Source: an uncultured Muribaculaceae bacterium (GTDB taxonomy: Bacteria; Bacteroidota; Bacteroidia; Bacteroidales; Muribaculaceae). From it: a stretch of DNA of 64,000 bases. The position numbers were made by a program, and so were the translations under genes. The DNA lies in the NCBI GenBank assembly GCA_910587925.1, contig CAJUOC010000006.1, forward strand, positions 32,338 to 96,337, given 5' to 3'. Of this stretch, positions 9,374-17,379 are shown in pieces. Numbering within the stretch: the first letter of the stretch is position 1; each line of letters opens with the position of its first letter. The notes under the pieces were generated by a model. The model worked only from the letters and a program-made list of their open reading frames with translations. It did not search any database and was not told where the DNA came from.

Positions 9374-10147
9374 TTATTTCTTATGCTTGTGTTTCGCGAT
9401 TATTTCCTTGGCCAGCAGCACGTGGCTGGTGGCGCCGCGCGAGTCGGGGTCGTAGAGCAGCACGGGCAGGCCGTGGGATGGGGCCTCGCTCAGGCGGATA
9501 TTGCGGGGAATCACGGTATTGAACACCATGTCGGCAAAATGCCCCTTCAGCTCCTCGTAGATCTGATTGGCGAGTCGCAGGCGGGCGTCGTACATCGTGA
9601 GCAGGAAGCCCTCGATCTCCAGGGCGGGATTGAGCCGGCTCTTGATGATACGGATGGTATTGAGCAGCTTGCTGATACCCTCGAGGGCAAAGTACTCGGC
9701 CTGCACGGGGATGATGACCGAGTCGGCCGCTGTGAGGGCGTTGACGGTGATTAGTCCCAGCGAAGGCGAGCAGTCGATGAGCATGTAGTCGTACTTGTCG
9801 CGCACCGGCGCCAGCAGCGAGGCGAGCACCTTCTCGCGGTGCTCCTTGCCCACCAGCTCCAGCTCGGCGCCGGCAAGGTCGATACGCGACCCCACCAGCT
9901 CGAGGCCTTCGATACATGTAGGCACTTGCGAGCCGTCGAGAGGATAGCCGTCGACCAGACACTCGTATATCGACGACGACATCGAGCGCGGGTCGATACC
10001 ATAGCCGGAGGTGGCATTGGCCTGGGGGTCGGCGTCGATGATGAGCACCTTCTTGCCCTGAGCCGCGAGAGAGGCCGCCAGATTGATGGTGGTGGTGGTC
10101 TTGCCCACACCGCCCTTCTGATTGGCGATTGCTATGATTTTTCCCAT
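9374..10147 (-). CDS. parA: Chromosome partition ATPase ParA (Soj-like)
   Basis: A 257-residue Walker-type ATPase. The deviant Walker A motif KGGVGKTTT is at about residues 11-19, followed by INLAASLAAQGKKVLIIDAD and the DCSPSLGLITVNAL segment of the Walker B region. It positions ParB-bound origins by ATP-dependent DNA binding. The promoter upstream lies back to back with that of surE, and a parS-like inverted repeat straddles both. The ATG at 10147 gives a leader of about 20 nt. Confidence 0.96.
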   Translation of the reverse strand: MGKIIAIANQKGGVGKTTTTINLAASLAAQGKKVLIIDADPQANATSGYGIDPRSMSSSIYECLVDGYPLDGSQVPTCIEGLELVGSRIDLAGAELELVGKEHREKVLASLLAPVRDKYDYMLIDCSPSLGLITVNALTAADSVIIPVQAEYFALEGISKLLNTIRIIKSRLNPALEIEGFLLTMYDARLRLANQIYEELKGHFADMVFNTVIPRNIRLSEAPSHGLPVLLYDPDSRGATSHVLLAKEIIAKHKHKK

Positions 10148-10169
10148 GTAAAATCAGTTATTTAGGCCG

Positions 10170-10200
10170 CAAAGTAACGAATTTTAGCCGATATTGCAAA
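10170..10200 (-). promoter_or_regulatory. Promoter of parA-parB
   Basis: On the minus strand TTACTTTG (10177-10170) resembles the -7 box TAnnTTTG with one mismatch, and TTTG (10200-10197) lies 19 bp upstream. The predicted start is about 18-20 nt before the parA ATG. Confidence 0.55.
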
Positions 10201-10205
10201 AGATT

Positions 10206-10246
10206 GTTCCACGAAAAAAGGCGGAAATGTTGAAAACTCGTGGAAC
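10206..10246. promoter_or_regulatory. Split parS-like inverted repeat in the parA/surE divergent promoter region
   Basis: GTTCCACGA (10206-10214) and its exact reverse complement TCGTGGAAC (10238-10246) are separated by 23 bp. With the T before it, the left arm reads TGTTCCACG, which matches one half of the classical parS palindrome. The left arm abuts the parA -33 box and the right arm lies between the surE -33 and -7 boxes. It could be an operator for ParB or for another regulator; binding is inferred, the symmetry is direct. Confidence 0.45.
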
Positions 10247-10262
10247 TATTTCTTACCTTTGC
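10230..10262 (+). promoter_or_regulatory. Promoter of surE-ispE
   Basis: A perfect -7 box TACCTTTGC (10254-10262) is preceded by TTG at 10230-10232 with a 21-bp spacer. A candidate TTG start at 10259 would fall inside this box, so the ATG at 10280 is the better surE start. Confidence 0.65.
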
Positions 10263-10279
10263 AAAAAATCCCGTACAAC

Positions 10280-11050
10280 ATGCAAGCATCACGCCCGCTG
10301 ATTCTCATAAGCAACGACGACAGTATCGCCGCCCCGGGGCTGCTCGCGCTGGTCGACTGCTGCCCGGCCGAGGCCGATGTGGTGGTGGTGGCTCCCGCCG
10401 AGCCTCACTCCGGCCAATCGTCGGCACTTTCTGTAAACAAGCCGCTGCGCATCAACTCTCTGCCCGACTACCGCCAGGCCCGCCTCTTCACGGTGAGCGG
10501 CACTCCGGTCGACTGCATAAAACTCGCTCTCAACGCCATCGTACCCCGGCGCCCCGACCTGGTGCTGGCCGGTATCAACCACGGCTCCAACTCGGGCTGC
10601 AACGTGATCTACTCCGGCACCATGGGCGCAGTGCTCGAGGGCTGCAACGTGGGTATCACCTCCTGCGGCTTCTCGCTGCTCCACCACTCGATGAAAGCCG
10701 ACTTCTCGCTCTCGGCGCCGCTCGTGAACGCCGTCATCGCCCGGCTGCTCGAGCAGCCGCTGCCCGACGGAGTATGCCTCAATGTAAATATCCCGGCAAG
10801 AATCGTCCCCGAGGGAGTGCGCGTATGCCGCGCGGCCCGCGGCCACTGGACCGAGGAGTACCGCAAGTATCTCGACCCGTCGGGCGCACCGTTCTACTGG
10901 CTCACGGGACAGTTTGTCAATCTCGAGCCCGACGCTGAAGATACAGATGAATACTGGCTCGCGCGCGGCTACATGTCGGCCGTGCCTGTGACGGTCGACC
11001 AGACGGCCGCCGGCTCAGTATCAGACCTCGCCCCACGCTTCGACATATGA
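10280..11050 (+). CDS. surE: 5'/3'-nucleotidase SurE
   Basis: A 256-residue metal-dependent phosphatase that dephosphorylates nucleoside monophosphates and helps survival in stationary phase. The N-terminal ILISNDDSIAAPGL carries the paired aspartates that bind the metal, and SGTPVDCIKLAL, INHGSNSGCNVIYSGTMGA and SAPLVNAVIARLLEQPLPDG are family blocks. The ATG at 10280 is preferred over an upstream TTG that lies in the promoter. The stop overlaps the ispE start (ATGA), so the two are coupled. Confidence 0.94.
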   Translation: MQASRPLILISNDDSIAAPGLLALVDCCPAEADVVVVAPAEPHSGQSSALSVNKPLRINSLPDYRQARLFTVSGTPVDCIKLALNAIVPRRPDLVLAGINHGSNSGCNVIYSGTMGAVLEGCNVGITSCGFSLLHHSMKADFSLSAPLVNAVIARLLEQPLPDGVCLNVNIPARIVPEGVRVCRAARGHWTEEYRKYLDPSGAPFYWLTGQFVNLEPDAEDTDEYWLARGYMSAVPVTVDQTAAGSVSDLAPRFDI

Positions 11051-11892
11051 TACTCTTCCCTACAGCCAAGATAAACCTCGGGCTGCGCGTGCTGGGCAAG
11101 CGCCCCGACGGCTACCATGAGCTCACCACCGTGATGATGCCCGTCGGGTGGTGTGATGTGCTGGAGATTGTGCCGTCGCGCTCGGGCGTCACCGAGCTCC
11201 ACACCCACGGCAGGGCCGTCGACTGCCCACCCGAGAAGAATCTCGTGATGAAGGCATACCGCGCTTTGGCCGACGACCTGGGCCCGCTGCCCGCGGTAGA
11301 GATACATCTGGAGAAAATCATCCCCGACGGCGCCGGGCTCGGCGGCGGCTCGGCCGATGCCGCCTTCACGCTGCGGGGGCTCAACGAGCTGCTGGGCCTG
11401 GGCCTGTCAGACGCCCACCTGCGGCGCGTGGCGGCGCGCGTGGGGGCCGACTGCCCCTTCTTCGCGACCGACGGAGCGGCGCTGTGCACCGGCACCGGCA
11501 CCACCATCGCCGAGGAGCTGCAGCTCGACATGTCGGCATACACTCTGGTGATAGCCAAGCCCGAGGGCGTGAGCGTAAGCACTGCCGAGGCATATGCCGG
11601 CGTGCACCTCAGCCCCGGCGCAGCCGACCCCACCGAGGCCCTGCGGCTCGATATATCGCAGTGGCGACAGGCGCTTGTCAATGACTTCGAGACATCGGTC
11701 TTTGCCCGCCATCCCGAGATAGCCGCCGTAAAGGAGCATATGTATGCCTGCGGAGCTGCTTACGCCTCGATGAGCGGCTCGGGCGCAGCAGTATACGGCA
11801 TCTTTGAGTCGCAGCGGCTCGCGCGCGTGGCGTTTGACACGCTCGACGGGTGCGACAAGTGGATATCCGGCGGAGAGCAGACGGTCGGGTAG
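11047..11892 (+). CDS. ispE: 4-diphosphocytidyl-2-C-methyl-D-erythritol kinase
   Basis: A 281-residue GHMP kinase of the MEP (non-mevalonate) isoprenoid pathway. It phosphorylates CDP-methylerythritol using ATP. The N-terminal FPTAKINLGLRVLGKRPDGYHE carries the substrate-binding block, and PDGAGLGGGSADAAFTLRGL is the glycine-rich ATP-binding loop. ASMSGSGAAVYGIF near the C-terminus is the third GHMP motif. Its coupling to surE suggests only shared expression, not shared chemistry. Confidence 0.95.
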   Translation: MILFPTAKINLGLRVLGKRPDGYHELTTVMMPVGWCDVLEIVPSRSGVTELHTHGRAVDCPPEKNLVMKAYRALADDLGPLPAVEIHLEKIIPDGAGLGGGSADAAFTLRGLNELLGLGLSDAHLRRVAARVGADCPFFATDGAALCTGTGTTIAEELQLDMSAYTLVIAKPEGVSVSTAEAYAGVHLSPGAADPTEALRLDISQWRQALVNDFETSVFARHPEIAAVKEHMYACGAAYASMSGSGAAVYGIFESQRLARVAFDTLDGCDKWISGGEQTVG

Positions 11893-12019
11893 GCCACGGC
11901 TGTGCCCGGCCGACCAACTTTTGTCGGCGGCGATTGTTGTATATTCAAAGCCGGATGTGCCGACAGGTACATTTTGGCAAGGTTTTTGCTTTGCGAATAC
12001 ATAAAATACACCACATATT

Positions 12020-12601
12020 ATGGCTGACAGACACAACCAAAATCCCGACGAAATACATAACGAAGCCGAGGACACCGAGATAAAGGATGTACTCGACGGA
12101 GCAGCAGACTCCGACGCCGACATCACTGTCGACGAGGCCGAGGGTCTGCAGAAACAGATTGATGACCTTGCGCGTCAGCTCGCCAAGGAAAAGAACGATT
12201 ACCTCTTCCTGCGCGCCGATTTTGACAATTACCGCAAGCGTATGCTCAAGGAGCGCGAGGAGCTCATGCGCAATGCCGCCGAGAAGACTCTCCGCGGATT
12301 ACTGCCCGTCATCGACGACTTTGAGCGCGGCCTCGAGGCCACCCGCGGCGCCGAAGACGCGGCATCTGTGCGCCAGGGCATGGAGCTTATCTACAATAAG
12401 CTCATCAAGTACCTGGCCGACAACGGCGTGACTCCCATGGAGTCGACCGGCGCCGACTTCAACCCCGACTTCCACGAAGCCATCGCCGCAATCCCGGCAC
12501 CCACTCCCGAGCAGAAGGGCAAGGTAATCGACACCACCCAGCGCGGATATATAATCAATGACAAAGTGCTCCGCCACGCAAAGGTGGCCGTAGGCGAATA
12601 A
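12020..12601 (+). CDS. grpE: Nucleotide exchange factor GrpE
   Basis: A 193-residue cochaperone that releases ADP from DnaK. The first 40 residues are acidic and probably disordered. A coiled coil follows (about 42-100, LQKQIDDLARQLAKEKNDYL), then the conserved ADFDNYRKRM segment. The C-terminal beta domain includes FNPDFHEAI and IINDKVLRHAKVAVGE. dnaJ starts 9 bp downstream, the usual grpE-dnaJ pairing; dnaK is not in this window. The 127 bp upstream contain no clean promoter by eye. Confidence 0.95.
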   Translation: MADRHNQNPDEIHNEAEDTEIKDVLDGAADSDADITVDEAEGLQKQIDDLARQLAKEKNDYLFLRADFDNYRKRMLKEREELMRNAAEKTLRGLLPVIDDFERGLEATRGAEDAASVRQGMELIYNKLIKYLADNGVTPMESTGADFNPDFHEAIAAIPAPTPEQKGKVIDTTQRGYIINDKVLRHAKVAVGE

Positions 12602-12610
12602 TCCCGACGG

Positions 12611-13780
12611 ATGGAAAACAAACGCGACTATTATGAAGTGCTCGGCGTAGCCAAGACGGCCAATGCCGACGAGATAAAGAAGGCTTACCGCAAGCTGGCC
12701 CTCAAGTATCACCCCGACCGTAATCCCGGCGACAAGGATGCCGAGGAAAAATTCAAGGAAGCGGCCGAGGCATACGATGTGCTCAGCGATGCCGACAAGC
12801 GTCAGAAGTACGACCAGTTTGGCCACTCGATGGGTCCTCAGGGCTTCCCGGGCGGAGGTCAAGGCTTCTCGCAGAATTTCTCGACCGACGATATCTTCGA
12901 GATGTTTGGCGACATCTTCGGCGGCCGCTTCGGCGGCACGGGATTTGCCGGTGCGGCCGGTGGCCGGCGCCGCCAGGCGCAGCCCCGCCAGCGCCGCGGC
13001 ACCGATGTGCGCATCCGGCTCAAGCTCTCGCTGGAGGATATTGCCAACGGTGTCACCAAAAATCTCAAGATACCCACATTCATGCCCTGCGAGCCGTGCC
13101 ACGGCACGGGCGCCAAAGACGGCACCGCATTTGCCACCTGCCAGACATGCCATGGCACCGGCCAGGTGATAGAGCAGCGCCAGTCTTTCTTTGGCATCGA
13201 GCAGACTCAGGTGAGCTGCCCCACTTGCGGAGGCACCGGCAAAATCATCACGGAGCGCTGCTCCCACTGCAATGGCGAGGGCGTCGAGCGCCGCGACGAG
13301 CAGGTATCGTTCGCCATCCCCGCCGGCGTGCAAGACGGTGAGACGCTCACCCTGCGCGGCCACGGCAATGCCCCGCGCCACGGGGGAGTACGCGGCGACC
13401 TGCTCATCGTCATCGAGGAGCTGAAACACCCCGAGCTCATACGCGACGGCGCCGACATCATATACAATCTCATGCTCGACCTGCCCACCGCCATACTTGG
13501 TGGCTCAGTGGAGGTGCCCACCATCGGCGGCCGCGCCCGCCTCAAGATTGCCCCGGGTACCCAGCCGGGCAAGATACTGCGCATGCGCGGCAAGGGCCTG
13601 CCCGACCGCGAGCGCGGCACCCGAGGCGACGAGCTTATCAATATCATGGTGTACATACCCGAGAAGCTCTCCGACAAGGAGCGCGCCGCCATCGAGGGTC
13701 TTCAAGGCTCGCCCAACTTCACCCCGGGCGACGACGAGAAGCGGCGTCTATTCTCCAAACTGAAACATATCTTTGAGTAA
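12611..13780 (+). CDS. dnaJ: Chaperone DnaJ
   Basis: A 389-residue type I Hsp40 that delivers unfolded clients to DnaK and stimulates its ATPase. The J domain (1-70) contains the HPD motif in YHPDRNPGDKDAEEKF. A Gly/Phe-rich linker follows. Four zinc-binding repeats are visible, CEPCHGTG, CQTCHGTG, CPTCGGTG and CSHCNGEG, and then the C-terminal client-binding and dimerisation region. It is co-transcribed with grpE and followed by a hairpin terminator. Confidence 0.97.
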   Translation: MENKRDYYEVLGVAKTANADEIKKAYRKLALKYHPDRNPGDKDAEEKFKEAAEAYDVLSDADKRQKYDQFGHSMGPQGFPGGGQGFSQNFSTDDIFEMFGDIFGGRFGGTGFAGAAGGRRRQAQPRQRRGTDVRIRLKLSLEDIANGVTKNLKIPTFMPCEPCHGTGAKDGTAFATCQTCHGTGQVIEQRQSFFGIEQTQVSCPTCGGTGKIITERCSHCNGEGVERRDEQVSFAIPAGVQDGETLTLRGHGNAPRHGGVRGDLLIVIEELKHPELIRDGADIIYNLMLDLPTAILGGSVEVPTIGGRARLKIAPGTQPGKILRMRGKGLPDRERGTRGDELINIMVYIPEKLSDKERAAIEGLQGSPNFTPGDDEKRRLFSKLKHIFE

Positions 13781-13801
13781 ATCAGCCCCATACACATACC
13801 G

Positions 13802-13835
13802 AGCCTCCGCAGCATCTGTGCCGCGGAGGCTTTAA
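13802..13835 (+). terminator. Hairpin terminator after grpE-dnaJ
   Basis: GCCTCCGC (13803-13810) pairs with GCGGAGGC (13823-13830) around a 12-nt loop and is followed by TTTAATAT. The uridine run is short. Confidence 0.6.
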
Positions 13836-13846
13836 TATATACTAAT

Positions 13847-14965
13847 ATGAACTGGACTTACCGCCAACCTGTCGCCATACGCTTTGGCAACGGCGCCCTC
13901 ACCTCACTTTATGATGAAATCACTGCCCTGGGCGGCCGCCGCGGCCTGCTGGTGACCTCGCCATCTTTTGTAAAACGCGGCCTGGCCGAGCGGGTGCGCG
14001 ACATGTCGCATGGTCTTATCGGCCATGTGTACGGCGCCGTGTCGCCCAACCCCGATGTGACCGAGTGCGACGAGTGCACCGAGATGCTGCGCCGCCACGG
14101 CTGCGACTTTGTGGTGGCGATGGGAGGCGGCAGTGTGATGGACTGCGCCAAGGCGGCCGCTGCATTCTGCACAGCCGACGCCCCGGCCGCCGCATATCTC
14201 GGCGACGGCAAGCCCATCCCGGACGCACATCTGCCTCTGATAGCCATCCCGACCACAGCCGGCACAGGCAGCGAGATCACTTCGGTGGCCGTGCTGTCTG
14301 ACCACGCTCGCGGCATCAAGGCTCCGCTGAGCGCCGACTCGATGTATCCGGCAGTGGCCATTGTCGACCCCGAGCTTACGTACACGGTGCCTCCGTATGT
14401 GACGGCGTGTACCGGCTTCGACGTGCTATGTCATGCTATCGAGGCATATTGGAGCCGCCGCCATCAGCCCGTATGCGATGCGCTGGCAGTGCAGGCGGCC
14501 GGTCTGGTATTTGAGTATCTCGCCGCAGCCTGCGAAAACCCCTCCGACCATACGGCCCGCGAGAAGATGGCCGAGGCGTCGGTCACGGCCGGCCTGGCAT
14601 TTGCTCAGCCCAAGACCACATCGGCTCACGCGTGCTCGTATCCGCTCACCAATATGCTCGGCATACCGCACGGCGAGGCTTGCGCCCTCACCATCGACCG
14701 CCTTGTGCGGCTCAACTCCTCGCGGGGCGACATCCGAACCGCCAGGCTTGCCGGGCGCCTCGGATTTACCGATGCCGGCGCCCTGGCCGACGCAATCGCC
14801 GACCTGCGCGAGCGGGTGGGGCTGCGGAGCGACCTGCGCGATCTGGCCATTACCGACACTCAGTTTGAAGCGCTCGTCGAGGGCAGCAAGCACCCCAATC
14901 TGCTCAACAATCCTGTCGAAGTCACCGACGACGACTTGCGCATGATGTATGCCGCCATGCGGTGA
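13847..14965 (+). CDS. Iron-containing alcohol dehydrogenase
   Basis: A 372-residue group III (Fe-dependent) alcohol dehydrogenase acting on an unidentified alcohol/aldehyde pair with NAD(P). The nucleotide site is seen as VAMGGGSVMDCAKA (about 88-101) and AIPTTAGTGSEITSVAVL. Likely metal ligands are the histidines in FDVLCHAIEAYWS, SAHACSYPLTNMLGIPHGEA and the aspartate before them. It begins 11 bp after the dnaJ terminator and probably has its own transcription start, although no good -33/-7 pair is visible. The substrate cannot be assigned. Confidence 0.88.
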   Translation: MNWTYRQPVAIRFGNGALTSLYDEITALGGRRGLLVTSPSFVKRGLAERVRDMSHGLIGHVYGAVSPNPDVTECDECTEMLRRHGCDFVVAMGGGSVMDCAKAAAAFCTADAPAAAYLGDGKPIPDAHLPLIAIPTTAGTGSEITSVAVLSDHARGIKAPLSADSMYPAVAIVDPELTYTVPPYVTACTGFDVLCHAIEAYWSRRHQPVCDALAVQAAGLVFEYLAAACENPSDHTAREKMAEASVTAGLAFAQPKTTSAHACSYPLTNMLGIPHGEACALTIDRLVRLNSSRGDIRTARLAGRLGFTDAGALADAIADLRERVGLRSDLRDLAITDTQFEALVEGSKHPNLLNNPVEVTDDDLRMMYAAMR

Positions 14966-15043
14966 CATAGCTGCAATGTGAGTATTTTTGTTTATCTTTG
15001 ACATGCATCGAAGATACCGGCGCCTCGACAATGCTCAAATAAA

Positions 15044-15077
15044 TTTGGCATTGCGCTCGGCTTTTGCGTATCTTTGC
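15044..15077 (+). promoter_or_regulatory. Promoter of the DUF4954 gene
   Basis: TTTG (15044-15047), a 21-bp spacer and a perfect -7 box TATCTTTGC (15069-15077). An in-frame ATG at 15064 would fall inside the promoter, which supports the ATG at 15112. Confidence 0.7.
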
Positions 15078-15111
15078 GGCGGATTCACACATCAGTACAA
15101 GTACAGTTTCA

Positions 15112-17097
15112 ATGGAATACAGACATCTTCGCGGCGATGAGATTGCCGCTCTCACAGCGGCCGGCTGCCGCTGCGACGACTGGTCGCTGGTAACGGTAGC
15201 CGACCCTTTCGTGACCTCGCACTACCGCAACGTGGCCTTTTCAGGCGCCGTGCGGCTCGGTACCACGGCAAAGGTGCACATGCGCTCGGGAGCCATCCCC
15301 GTTAGCAGCGGCATTTATGACGCCCTGCTGCACGACTGCACCGTGGGCAACGATGTGCTCATACGCAAAATCAACAATTACATATGCCGCTACGACATCG
15401 CCGACGATGTTATCATCGAGAATGTCGGGCGCCTTGCCATGACCGGCGAGAGCACCTTTGGCAACGGCACCGAGGTATCGGTGCTCAACGAGACCGGCGG
15501 CCGCGAGGTGCCCATCTACGACCGTCTGTCGGCCCATGTGGCTTACCTGCTGGCGATGTACCGCCACGACACGGCTCTGATGCAAGCGCTGCGCGGCATG
15601 ATATCGGCTTATGTGGAGTCGCGCCGCAGCAGCCGCGGACGCGTCGAGACCGGCGCCCGCATCATCAACTCGGGCAGCCTGCAGAATGTGTACATCGGCC
15701 CCGCGGCTGTCATCGACGGCGCGTCGAAGCTCTACAACGGCTCGCTCATGTCGGAGCCGGAGGCGCCGGTATACGTGGGGGCCAATGTGCTGGCATCCGA
15801 CTTCATCATGGCCGCCGGCTCGTCGCTCGACGACGGCGCCGTGGCCGTACATACATACCTGGGGCAAAGCTCCTCGCTCACACGCCTCTTCTCGGCCCAC
15901 GACTCACTTTTCTTTGCCAACTGCGCCTGCGAGAACGGTGAGGCCGCGGCTATTTTCGCCGGCCCGTACACGGTGACGATGCACAAGTCGAGCCTGCTCA
16001 TAGCCGGTATGTTTTCATTTCTCAACGCCGGCTCCGGCTCCAACCAGAGCAACCACATGTACAAGCTCGGCCCCATACACCAGGGCGTGGTCGAGCGCGG
16101 CTCCAAGACCACGAGCGACTCATATGTACTGTGGCCTGCACGCATCGGCGCCTTCTCTTTGGTGATGGGGCGCCATACCGGCCACCCCGACACATCGCGG
16201 CTGCCATTCTCCTATCTGATTGAGAAAGCCGGCGAGAGCTACATCGTGCCGGGCGTCAACCTCAAGAGCGTGGGCACAGTGCGCGACGCCCAGAAGTGGC
16301 CCCGCCGCGACAAGCGTACCACCCTGCGTCCCACCGACTTTATCAACTTCAACCTGCTCAGCCCCTATACCGTGAGCAAGATGATGGCCGGCTGCGAGCT
16401 GCTGCGCCAGTTGCAGCAGACCTCGGGCGCCACCTCGCAGGTATACTCATACCAGGGCCTCACCATGACCGCCTCGGCCCTGCGCAAGGGCCTGGGGTAC
16501 TACAGCATGGCCATCGACAAGTTTATGGGCAACTCGATAATCCACCGCCTGCGCGACTTCGACGGAGCAGGAGGCGACGAGGCCATGCGCCGCGCGCTCG
16601 AGCCGACCGACGCGCGCGGAGGCGGAGAGTGGGTCGACATCTGCGGCCTTATCGTGCCCAAAGACGAGGTGAAGCGACTCACTGCCGACATAGCCTCGGG
16701 CGAGGTGACATCGCTCGACGCAGCCGAGGAGCGCCTGCGCGAGCTTCATGCCGCGTATTACGATATGGAGTGGACCTGGGTGGCCCGCCACTTTGCCGAC
16801 TGGTGGGGCAAGCCGCTCGAGGAGCTCACCGCGGCCGACGTGGCCGCCATCGTCGACCGCTGGACCGACAGTGTCGTGCGTCTCGACCGTATGCTCTACG
16901 ATGATGCCCGCAAGGAGTTTTCGTCGATAGCCCGCATAGGATTTGGCATCGACGGCAGCGACCGCCGCAGCGAGCTCGACTTCGAGCACGTGCGCGGCGA
17001 GTTTGAGAAGGACTCCTTCGTGCTGATGGTGCTCGACCATATCGAGCGCAAGACAGCCCTTGGCGCCGATCTCAAGCGCCGGCTTCAGGGATTGTAG
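15112..17097 (+). CDS. DUF4954 protein, left-handed beta-helix fold, function unknown
   Basis: A 661-residue cytoplasmic protein of the DUF4954 family, found mainly in Bacteroidetes and spirochaetes. The first half alternates short hydrophobic strands with turns (GTTAKVHMRSGAIPV, DDVIIENVGRLAMTGES, GARIINSGSLQNVYIGPAAV), as in left-handed beta-helix nucleotide-sugar and acyltransferases. It contains SAHDSLFFANCACENGEAAA and GRHTGHPDTSRLPFSYLIE. The last 200 residues are largely helical. The start is ATG 15112, downstream of a clear promoter. Its 3' end overlaps a convergent small gene by 13 bp. No enzyme activity should be assumed. Confidence 0.85.
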   Translation: MEYRHLRGDEIAALTAAGCRCDDWSLVTVADPFVTSHYRNVAFSGAVRLGTTAKVHMRSGAIPVSSGIYDALLHDCTVGNDVLIRKINNYICRYDIADDVIIENVGRLAMTGESTFGNGTEVSVLNETGGREVPIYDRLSAHVAYLLAMYRHDTALMQALRGMISAYVESRRSSRGRVETGARIINSGSLQNVYIGPAAVIDGASKLYNGSLMSEPEAPVYVGANVLASDFIMAAGSSLDDGAVAVHTYLGQSSSLTRLFSAHDSLFFANCACENGEAAAIFAGPYTVTMHKSSLLIAGMFSFLNAGSGSNQSNHMYKLGPIHQGVVERGSKTTSDSYVLWPARIGAFSLVMGRHTGHPDTSRLPFSYLIEKAGESYIVPGVNLKSVGTVRDAQKWPRRDKRTTLRPTDFINFNLLSPYTVSKMMAGCELLRQLQQTSGATSQVYSYQGLTMTASALRKGLGYYSMAIDKFMGNSIIHRLRDFDGAGGDEAMRRALEPTDARGGGEWVDICGLIVPKDEVKRLTADIASGEVTSLDAAEERLRELHAAYYDMEWTWVARHFADWWGKPLEELTAADVAAIVDRWTDSVVRLDRMLYDDARKEFSSIARIGFGIDGSDRRSELDFEHVRGEFEKDSFVLMVLDHIERKTALGADLKRRLQGL

Positions 17098-17321
17098 AGA
17101 TTGCGGTCGTAAAAATCCATTATAGACCTGGCCTGCTCCAGCGCCGCCGCCGCAGGAGATGCAGGGTCGATTGCCGCCGCCGCGGCGTAGTCGCTCATGG
17201 CTGCGCCGCGGCGGCCCAGCTTCCAGTACAGCATACCGCGGTGGTACAGCGCGTCGGCATCGGCGCCCCGGGCATCTATACGGGCCGTGAGGGCGGCAAT
17301 TTCCTTTTCAATTTCTGTCAT
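17085..17321 (-). CDS. Small TPR-repeat protein
   Basis: A 78-residue soluble protein built mostly of one TPR unit: DADALYHRGMLYWKLGRRGA followed by AMSDYAAAAAIDPASPAA, ending in IMDFYDRNLYNP. Similar short proteins are familiar from Bacteroidales genomes and presumably bind a partner protein. The ATG at 17321 is used instead of the in-frame TTG before it. It is transcribed divergently from the phosphatase gene, using one half of a symmetrical promoter pair, and converges on the DUF4954 gene. Confidence 0.75.
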   Translation of the reverse strand: MTEIEKEIAALTARIDARGADADALYHRGMLYWKLGRRGAAMSDYAAAAAIDPASPAAAALEQARSIMDFYDRNLYNP

Positions 17322-17333
17322 CAAAATCTTTTG

Positions 17334-17366
17334 CTTACATTTGTGCGTTAGAGTTACAAATGTAAG
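17334..17366. promoter_or_regulatory. Face-to-face promoters sharing an 11-bp inverted repeat
   Basis: CTTACATTTGT (17334-17344) and ACAAATGTAAG (17356-17366) are exact inverted copies separated by 11 bp. Each contains a perfect -7 box, TACATTTGT: on the plus strand for the phosphatase gene (ATG 17380) and on the minus strand for the TPR gene (ATG 17321). Both leaders would be about 28-30 nt, and the two transcripts would overlap at their 5' ends. The minus-strand promoter also has TTG 20 bp upstream. Confidence 0.6.
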
Positions 17367-17379
17367 TAATTAGAAATAT

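Noticed and set aside
10259..10279. TTG start for surE
   Set aside because: It falls inside the -7 box TACCTTTGC; the ATG at 10280 is consistent with the family N-terminus.
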